From J095 sp964517605 (GTDB taxonomy: Bacteria; Chloroflexota; Anaerolineae; 4572-78; J111), in NCBI GenBank assembly GCA_964517605.1, contig CAZFCE010000010.1, forward strand, positions 62,001-126,000: DNA of 64,000 nucleotides, read 5' to 3'. This document shows positions 58,297-64,000 of the stretch, in pieces (position 1 is the stretch's first letter; every line of letters begins with the position of its first letter). The notes beneath the pieces are model-generated. The model was not told the origin of the DNA. It ran no database searches and saw only the letters and a program-made list of their open reading frames with translations. A program made the translations under genes and the position numbers.

Positions 58297-58332
58297 AACC
58301 GGGGTGAGGATATTTTTCTCCTCACCCCGGTT
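58297..58332. terminator. Terminator between convergent genes
   Basis: AACCGGGGTGAGGA (58297-58310) pairs perfectly with TCCTCACCCCGGTT (58319-58332), with a T-rich loop. It serves the SH3-PDZ gene and possibly the ctpA-like gene; no long T-run follows in either direction. Confidence 0.7.
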
Positions 58333-58343
58333 GCCTGTTTAAT

Positions 58344-59636
58344 TTAATTTGCTGTTCCCAATTCGGGGCTGTTCTTTTCGGTTAAAGTTTCCGATGGCGT
58401 CACGTTTAGCTCTTCCAGCGCCTTCAAAAGCTGTTTGTCCTCGCTTTTGAGCAAATCCTTTACGCTCATCTCTCTCAATTCGGCGGGCGCAATCAGGTTG
58501 GCCCCTACCGGCAATTCCACCTTCACGTCCGGCTCGATGCCGTGTTTGCGAATAAGCCGGCCATTGGGGGTGAGCCACTGGCTGGTGCCCAACAACAATG
58601 ATGAGCCATCGCTTAAATCAAACGGTTGCAACACCGTGCCGGTGCCAAAGGTGGTTTCGCCAATCAATTTGCCGCGTTGATGGTCTTGAAGCGCCCCGGC
58701 AAATATTTCTGATGAACTGGCCGAGCCGCGATTGACCAGCACTACCACCGGAATATCGGTGGCAATGCCCCCCGGCTCAATCGGGAACGGTTTGCGGTTG
58801 CCGTCGGTATCTTCTTGCAGCAGCACGTTGCCGTCTTTTACAAATTCGCTGGTAACTTTTATGGCCTGTTCCAGCAACCCGCCCGGATTGTTGCGCACGT
58901 CCAGAATGTAGGCGGTGGCCCCGGCGGTTTGGGCCTGCTGGATAATCTCACGCAGGTTATCGTCCAGGTTGCCGTTGAACTGGCTCAACCGGATTAGGCC
59001 TACTTTGGTGCCGGGCACCATAGCCCAACTTGCCGCCGGAATTTTAATCTCGTCCCGAACAATCGAAATTTCCAGGCTTTTGTTTTCGTCGGCCCGGTAC
59101 AGGGTTAACACCACCGTGGTTCCCTTTTCGCCCCGAATCCGGCTGACGGTATCGTTCAGCGTCAGGCCGGTCACGTCCTCGCCGTTCACCTCAATGATGA
59201 TGTCGCCGGCTTTGACGCCGGCAGCCTGGGCCGGCGAACCATCGAAGGGAGCAACAATCACCGGCATGCCATCCTTCATGCCCACCTGAGCGCCAATACC
59301 AAAGAATGAGCCGGAAATGCTCTCTTTTTGTTGGGTTACTTCGGTGGGGGTGAGAAAGCGGGTATGGCCTTCGTCGCCCAGCGCCTCAATGAAGCCGCTA
59401 ATCGCCCCGTACACCAGCTTTTGCGGCTCTTTCAACACGTCGCGGTCAATAAAATGAGCCTCGGTCAGATTCCAGACTTCCCAGAATACATTAAATTCCG
59501 GCGGCTGGTTTTGCGCGCGAGCGGTTTCCGTTCCCCAAAAACCGGATTGGCCCACAAAAATGCCTGCGCCAAACGCCGCCGAGGTTAACGCCAAAACCAC
59601 CAGCACCACTACCGCAATTTTTAAAAGTTTTCTCAT
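58344..59636 (-). CDS. S41-family C-terminal processing protease-like protein
   Basis: 430 residues: an N-terminal membrane helix or signal (7-28), a helical lead (about 45-105), PDZ (about 115-195, GSPAQAAGVKAGDIIIEVNG) and an S41 protease core with LDVRNNPGG and the nucleophile Ser307 in NRGSASSSE. In CtpA, CtpB and Prc the general-base Lys follows 25 residues later in FGKGTVQ. Here the aligned sequence is TTFGTGTVLQ, with Thr332 in place of Lys. It is either an inactive homologue or a variant active site. It faces the SH3-PDZ gene tail to tail. Confidence 0.88.
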   Translation of the reverse strand: MRKLLKIAVVVLVVLALTSAAFGAGIFVGQSGFWGTETARAQNQPPEFNVFWEVWNLTEAHFIDRDVLKEPQKLVYGAISGFIEALGDEGHTRFLTPTEVTQQKESISGSFFGIGAQVGMKDGMPVIVAPFDGSPAQAAGVKAGDIIIEVNGEDVTGLTLNDTVSRIRGEKGTTVVLTLYRADENKSLEISIVRDEIKIPAASWAMVPGTKVGLIRLSQFNGNLDDNLREIIQQAQTAGATAYILDVRNNPGGLLEQAIKVTSEFVKDGNVLLQEDTDGNRKPFPIEPGGIATDIPVVVLVNRGSASSSEIFAGALQDHQRGKLIGETTFGTGTVLQPFDLSDGSSLLLGTSQWLTPNGRLIRKHGIEPDVKVELPVGANLIAPAELREMSVKDLLKSEDKQLLKALEELNVTPSETLTEKNSPELGTAN

Positions 59637-59878
59637 TTACCAATATGCCTGTTCTGTTTTAATTCCGCCTAAAGTTATTTCAAAAAATGATTATAGCCTT
59701 GCCGTTGCGCCATTGCAATCCGGGTTGATTTTTAGCCGGCCAATACCAAAACCGCCACAACTACCACATCCTTTTGACGTTTTGGGGTTTTTATATAACG
59801 TAACCATATAAACCGGCCAAAAGGCGGGCCGGTGGTTATATTAATACTTTACCTGGTTTTTGAGGAGGAATTTTGGTT

Positions 59879-61138
59879 ATGATGTTAAACGGAAACAGGC
59901 GGCGGGTAGTAGTTACCGGCATGGGCGCGGTAACGCCGCTGGGCAATAATCTGGATTCAACCTGGGCGGCGATGATGCGCAGCGAATGCGGGGTAGAAGC
60001 CATTACCCGGTTTGATACCACCGATTTTCCGTGTAGAATTGCGGCGTTTGTTAAAGATTTTAACCCGCTTGATTATATGGATAAACGCGACGTGCGCCGG
60101 ATGGCTCCGTTTTTGCATTTTGCTATGGCGGCGGCGCAACAGGCCATCAACCAGGCCGGGCTGGATTTTTCTCAGGAAGACCCGCACCGGATTGGGGTTG
60201 AGGTTGGCACCGCCATTGGCGGCACCGATATTGTTGAGGAGCAGCGCATGGTGCTCGAAACCCAGGGCGCGCGCCGGGTAAATCCTATCACCATTCCGGC
60301 GTTACTGGTGAACATGCCCGGCTGCTTCATCTCGATTCAGCATAATTTGCGCGGGCCGGTTAACGCCTCCGTTTCGGCGTGCGCTACCGGCATTTCCGGT
60401 TTGGGTGAAGGCATGCGCCGGATTGTGTGGGGCGATGCCGATGTGATGCTGGCCGGCGGCACCGAGGCGGCCATTACGCCGCTGGTGGTGAGCGCCTTTG
60501 GCCGCCTCACCGCCCTTTCTACCCGCAACGACACGCCCCACCGGGCGATTACGCCGTTTGATGCCAACCGCGATGGTACGGTCATCGGCGAGGGTTCCGG
60601 CGTGATGGTGCTGGAAACGCTGGAACACGCCCAGGCTCGCGGCGCTAAAATTTTGGCCGAGGTCATCGGCTACGGCCTCACCAGCGATGCCTTCCACATT
60701 TCGTCACCGCGTGAAGACGGCGATGGCGCGGTGCGGGCCATGCGCCGGGCGCTGGCCGAAGCCGGTTTGCAGCCGGAGCAGGTGGATTATGTGGCCGCGC
60801 ACGGCACCGGCACCCAAATGAACGACGCCATTGAAACGCAGGCGCTCAAAACCGTGTTTGGCCCGGCGGCGCACAACATTCCGGTCAGCTCGATTAAAAG
60901 TATGACGGGCCACATGTTGGGCGCGGCGGGGGCCATGTCGGCGGTGGCGGGGGTGCAGGCCATGCTCACCGGCTATATTCCGCCCACCATCAACCTGGAT
61001 GCGCCGGACCCGGCCTGTGATTTGGATTACGTGCCCAACACGCCGCGCCAGGCCACGGTGAACGTGGTTATGGCCAATGGTTTTGGTTTTGGCGGCCAAA
61101 ATGCTTCAATCATCTTTCAGAAATGGGCAGAAAATTAG
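59879..61138 (+). CDS. fabF: Beta-ketoacyl-ACP synthase II
   Basis: A 419-residue condensing enzyme for fatty-acid chain elongation, with the full Cys-His-His triad: Cys168 in SACATG, His308 in AHGTGT, His345 in MTGHMLG. The C-terminus FGFGGQNAS is standard. ATG 59879 sits about ten bases after GAGGAGG; the TTG six bases earlier is too close to that site. It stands alone, without acpP or fabG neighbours. The 242 bp upstream (59637-59878) contains AT-rich -10-like strings but no promoter I can defend. Confidence 0.95.
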   Translation: MMLNGNRRRVVVTGMGAVTPLGNNLDSTWAAMMRSECGVEAITRFDTTDFPCRIAAFVKDFNPLDYMDKRDVRRMAPFLHFAMAAAQQAINQAGLDFSQEDPHRIGVEVGTAIGGTDIVEEQRMVLETQGARRVNPITIPALLVNMPGCFISIQHNLRGPVNASVSACATGISGLGEGMRRIVWGDADVMLAGGTEAAITPLVVSAFGRLTALSTRNDTPHRAITPFDANRDGTVIGEGSGVMVLETLEHAQARGAKILAEVIGYGLTSDAFHISSPREDGDGAVRAMRRALAEAGLQPEQVDYVAAHGTGTQMNDAIETQALKTVFGPAAHNIPVSSIKSMTGHMLGAAGAMSAVAGVQAMLTGYIPPTINLDAPDPACDLDYVPNTPRQATVNVVMANGFGFGGQNASIIFQKWAEN

Positions 61139-61162
61139 CGCATCCCGGTGATGATAACCGGC

Positions 61163-61198
61163 GGCGGGATTGAGGTTTTCAATCTCGCCGTTTTTTTT
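61163..61198 (+). terminator. Intrinsic terminator after fabF
   Basis: GGCGGGATTG (61163-61172) pairs with CAATCTCGCC (61180-61189, one G-T pair), followed by eight Ts that run into the stop codon of the convergent LuxR gene. Confidence 0.88.
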
Positions 61199-63962
61199 AG
61201 ATTTCGGTTTCCGGGGAAAGCAGGCCGAGGGCGGTGGCGCGGGCAATGGCCTGGGTGCGGCTGTTAACGCCCAGTTTGCCGTAAATGTTGTGGGCGTGCA
61301 GTTTAACCGTGCCGGTGGTTAACACCAGCCGCGCCGCGATTTCGTGGTTGGTAAAGCCGCCGGCAATGAGTTGCAGCACTTCAATTTCGCGGGAGGTGAG
61401 CGGCTCAACCAGATTTTGGCTTTTGGCCGCCGGTTTTTCGGCGGGAGATGAAACCGGCAACGCCACCGCGCCGGCCTCGGTTAATAAACAGCGGGCATAG
61501 GCCGCTGCCGGGCCGCCGGCTGCCGGAGATTGGCAAAAAGCGGCCAGCAGGGTAAGCGCCGGCTGCCCTTCATCCAGAAAAATCCGCACAAAGCCTTCGG
61601 GGGCGGCCAGGTTGAGCGCCTGTTCCAGCGCGGCAAACGCCTCGGACGGGCGGCCTGCGGCGTGGTGCGCCAGCGCCAGCAGCGCCAGCGCCTCAATTTG
61701 GTGCAAACCGCGCCCGTCGGCCACGGCTGACTGCCGCAGTCGTTCCAGCAGCGTTTGGGCGCTGGCGGTTTGGCCGCGCGCCAACAGCGCCCGGGCCAGC
61801 GTAAAGTAATCCACCGCGTTTAAGTGATTTAACGGATCGGTGGGCTGCAACTTTTGCTCGGCCAGCCAGCGGTCAGCCGCCGCCAGGTTGCCCCGCGCCA
61901 GTTCCAGCCGCGCCCGGTAGGGTTCTATCGGCGGTAAATCCCAGGCCGAGGTGGTTTGATGCTGAAATTCAACCTGCGCCGCCACCTGAAACGCCTGCGC
62001 CGCGCCGGCAAAATCACCTTTGGCCTGCCGGGTGCGCCCCAACGTCAGGTTGGCTTCGATGGCTATCCGTGGGTTTGTCCATTGTTGTTGTTCGGCGGCA
62101 AACGCGGCTTGCAACTGCTGTTCGGCGGTGTCCAACTGGTTGCGCTCGCGCTGTAAATCTGCCAGGTGAATGTTTGTGGCCAGGGCGATGGGCATGGGGC
62201 GCTCATCAATTAAACGTTGAATGGCCGCGCAAACCGCCGCCGAGTTGTTGAGTTGCCCTTTGATGATAAACACGTGCGTTAGCCGGAACAAACTGGCCAG
62301 GGCCAAAAACAGGTTATCGCCGGCCAGCGCCAGTTCGCTGGCGGTTTGGTAGGTGTGGGCGGCGGTGTCCATTTGGCCGTTCAGGTAGTAGGCTTCGGCC
62401 AGCCCCAACGTGAGCAGCGCCCGCAGCCGGTGTTCTTCGGTGGGCAGCAGTTTAAGCGCCCGGAACGCCAACTCGATGGCCTGCACCGCCCGGCTGGTAT
62501 CGCCCTGCACCCCGGCGGCCAGCACTCTGATGGCTAAAACTTCGCCCAGTAAAAATTCGCCTTCGGGGGTGGCGGGCGCGTTGCCGCCGGGTTGCAGCGC
62601 GGCTTCGGCGGCATTTAAAAACGGTTCAAGGGCATCAAACTGGCCGGCAAGATAAAGCACTTCGGCGTAAAGCAGGCAGAGTTTGGGCCGGCTGTACACC
62701 AGCGGGCGGGGCAGTTGGTTAAGCCAGCCCAGCAACGTGTTAAACTCGCCGTGCTGCCAGTAAACAATGGCTCCAATGGATTCAATCAGCGGCGCGGCCC
62801 GCAAAAAATCTTTGGCCGCCAAAAAATGATGCAGCGCCTCGGAGTTAAAATCCTGCGCTTCGTGCCATTCCGCCGCCCGCCGGTGCAACTCCGGCAGTAG
62901 TTCCGGCCGGGTTTGCTGCAAGCGGTGGCGCAGTAAATCGGCAAATAATTGATGATGCCGGTACCAGCGGCGCTGGTTGTCCAGCGGAATGATGAACAGG
63001 TTGGATTGTTCCAGGTATTCCAGAATGGCCTGCGAGGTCGCAAACTGCCCGGCAGGTTGGACGGAGCCGGCGGAGTTCAGCACCGCATCGCACAGCGAGC
63101 CGTTCAGCCGCCCCAAAATCGAGGTGCGCAGCAAAAACTCCTGCACCAATTGCGGCTGGCGCGAAAAAACCTCGTCAACCAGATAATCGGTGACATAACG
63201 GTCATCGCCGGTGAAGCGGGCCACAAATTTAGAGCGGTTGGGGTTTTCTTGCATGGAATAGGCCGCCAGTTGCAGCCCCACAACCCAGCCTTCGGTGCGC
63301 TGCGCCAGCGCGGCCACATCGTCCGCCGCCAGGTTTAGCCCCATCAGCCGGTTTAAAAAATCGGCGGCCTCTTCAAGGGCAAAGCGCAAATCGGCGGCGC
63401 GCACCTCGGTGAGTTGGCCGCGCCCGCGCAGCCGGGCCACCGGCAGCGGCGGGTCTACCCGGCTGATGATCACCACGTGCAGTTGCGGCGGCAGGTAATC
63501 CAGCCAAAAAGTGAGCAACTGGTGAATGGCGGCGGTGGTTATTTCGTGGTAATCATCGAGCACCAGCACAAACTGGCCGGTTGTGCCGGCAATTTCGTTG
63601 ATGAGCAACGTGAGCACCGTTTCCAGTTGCTCATTTTGCAGGGGCGGAGCCGGGTACATGCTGTGGGTAGATGGCTCAATCTGCGGAAAAATCTGCCGGA
63701 GCGCGGCGATAAAGTAATTGAGAAAGCGGTTGGGGTCGTTATCGCCTTCATCCAGCGATAGCCAAGCCACCGGGCGGTTAACCTGCCGGAGCCAGTAACT
63801 CACCAGGGTGGTTTTGCCAAAGCCCGCCGGCGCGCACACCAGCGACACGCCCGGCGCGCGGCGCAGCCCCCGGTTGAGCCGGTCAATCAACCGGGGCCGC
63901 GTCACCAGTTCGGCGCGGGGCGGCGGCGCATATAATTTGGTGGTCAGGATTGGCGTGGCCAT
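61197..63962 (-). CDS. MalT-like LuxR-family transcriptional activator (LAL type)
   Basis: A 921-residue STAND ATPase regulator. Residues 1-12 (MATPILTTKLYA) match the usual MalT-family start. Walker A CAPAGFGKTT is at 43-52 and Walker B VLVLDDYHE near 133-141. A winged-helix region and a long TPR-like superhelix (about 370-800) follow, with the LuxR helix-turn-helix at about 855-905 (LTSREIEVLQLIAGG, TVKLHAHNIYGKLGV). Such proteins multimerise on binding an inducer and activate sigma-70 promoters. The inducer is unknown. AGGGGG lies upstream of the ATG. Confidence 0.93.
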   Translation of the reverse strand: MATPILTTKLYAPPPRAELVTRPRLIDRLNRGLRRAPGVSLVCAPAGFGKTTLVSYWLRQVNRPVAWLSLDEGDNDPNRFLNYFIAALRQIFPQIEPSTHSMYPAPPLQNEQLETVLTLLINEIAGTTGQFVLVLDDYHEITTAAIHQLLTFWLDYLPPQLHVVIISRVDPPLPVARLRGRGQLTEVRAADLRFALEEAADFLNRLMGLNLAADDVAALAQRTEGWVVGLQLAAYSMQENPNRSKFVARFTGDDRYVTDYLVDEVFSRQPQLVQEFLLRTSILGRLNGSLCDAVLNSAGSVQPAGQFATSQAILEYLEQSNLFIIPLDNQRRWYRHHQLFADLLRHRLQQTRPELLPELHRRAAEWHEAQDFNSEALHHFLAAKDFLRAAPLIESIGAIVYWQHGEFNTLLGWLNQLPRPLVYSRPKLCLLYAEVLYLAGQFDALEPFLNAAEAALQPGGNAPATPEGEFLLGEVLAIRVLAAGVQGDTSRAVQAIELAFRALKLLPTEEHRLRALLTLGLAEAYYLNGQMDTAAHTYQTASELALAGDNLFLALASLFRLTHVFIIKGQLNNSAAVCAAIQRLIDERPMPIALATNIHLADLQRERNQLDTAEQQLQAAFAAEQQQWTNPRIAIEANLTLGRTRQAKGDFAGAAQAFQVAAQVEFQHQTTSAWDLPPIEPYRARLELARGNLAAADRWLAEQKLQPTDPLNHLNAVDYFTLARALLARGQTASAQTLLERLRQSAVADGRGLHQIEALALLALAHHAAGRPSEAFAALEQALNLAAPEGFVRIFLDEGQPALTLLAAFCQSPAAGGPAAAYARCLLTEAGAVALPVSSPAEKPAAKSQNLVEPLTSREIEVLQLIAGGFTNHEIAARLVLTTGTVKLHAHNIYGKLGVNSRTQAIARATALGLLSPETEI

Positions 63963-64000
63963 AAACCCCCTGCAAGTAGATACCAGCCCCGCATTGTACA

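Noticed and set aside
59774..59812. Possible promoter upstream of fabF (TTGACG with downstream TATAAC or TATAAA)
   Set aside because: Spacers are 14 or 27 bp rather than 16-18, so I did not call it.

Overview
This is 64 kb of bacterial chromosome, gene-dense, moderately GC-rich by eye, with long antisense shadow frames. The gene content best fits Chloroflexota (Anaerolineae-like): very long multi-GAF sensor proteins, a MalT-type LuxR regulator, a fused threonine-synthase-like enzyme and receiver, a DUF3054 protein, a BMP-family protein without a signal peptide, and cell-surface PA14 proteins. This assignment is inferred from gene families, not from a marker gene. A run of exactly 100 Ns at 2219-2318 is a scaffold gap of unknown true length. 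No rRNA, tRNA or CRISPR array was seen.

Layout. 1-1931 is the end of a leftward RND efflux operon (small conserved protein, lipoprotein adaptor, transporter running off the window) behind a nested hairpin. 1932-2687 holds a 21-bp tandem array that reads as a coiled coil on the minus strand. The array is broken by the gap and invaded by a 185-bp MITE-like element with an 8-bp target duplication. 2688-6049 is a leftward operon (small membrane protein, IMPase-family phosphatase, cardiolipin synthase, EEP hydrolase). 6302-11147 runs rightward: 3-oxoacid CoA-transferase, a large TPR protein, and diadenylate cyclase CdaA. lysA and an Lrp-type regulator are divergent, followed by a ParB-like protein and a DMT exporter. 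14.8-19.7 kb is leftward: CBS-ACT protein, a Cys-rich protein, EF-P and a DnaQ-DinG helicase. 19.9-28.4 kb is mostly rightward: cNMP-binding protein, membrane protein, BMP protein, surface proteins (one with an LPVTG tail), YbbR and Der.

The centrepiece is 28.4-55.1 kb: twelve leftward genes, mostly overlapping or closely spaced. They encode four histidine kinases, one DNA-binding response regulator, three stand-alone receivers, three giant GAF proteins (about 1611, 1433 and 2313 residues, together about 26 GAF or GAF-like modules plus two PAS) and a PLP-dependent threonine-synthase-like enzyme fused to a complete receiver domain. Only the third giant carries a kinase. Two extended -10 promoters can be seen. 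I read this as a multi-input phosphorelay in which a metabolic enzyme appears to be a direct receiver target.

The right end (55.2-64 kb) has an MtnA-family isomerase, an exported SH3-PDZ protein facing a CtpA-like S41 protease that lacks the usual catalytic Lys, FabF, and a MalT-like LuxR regulator.
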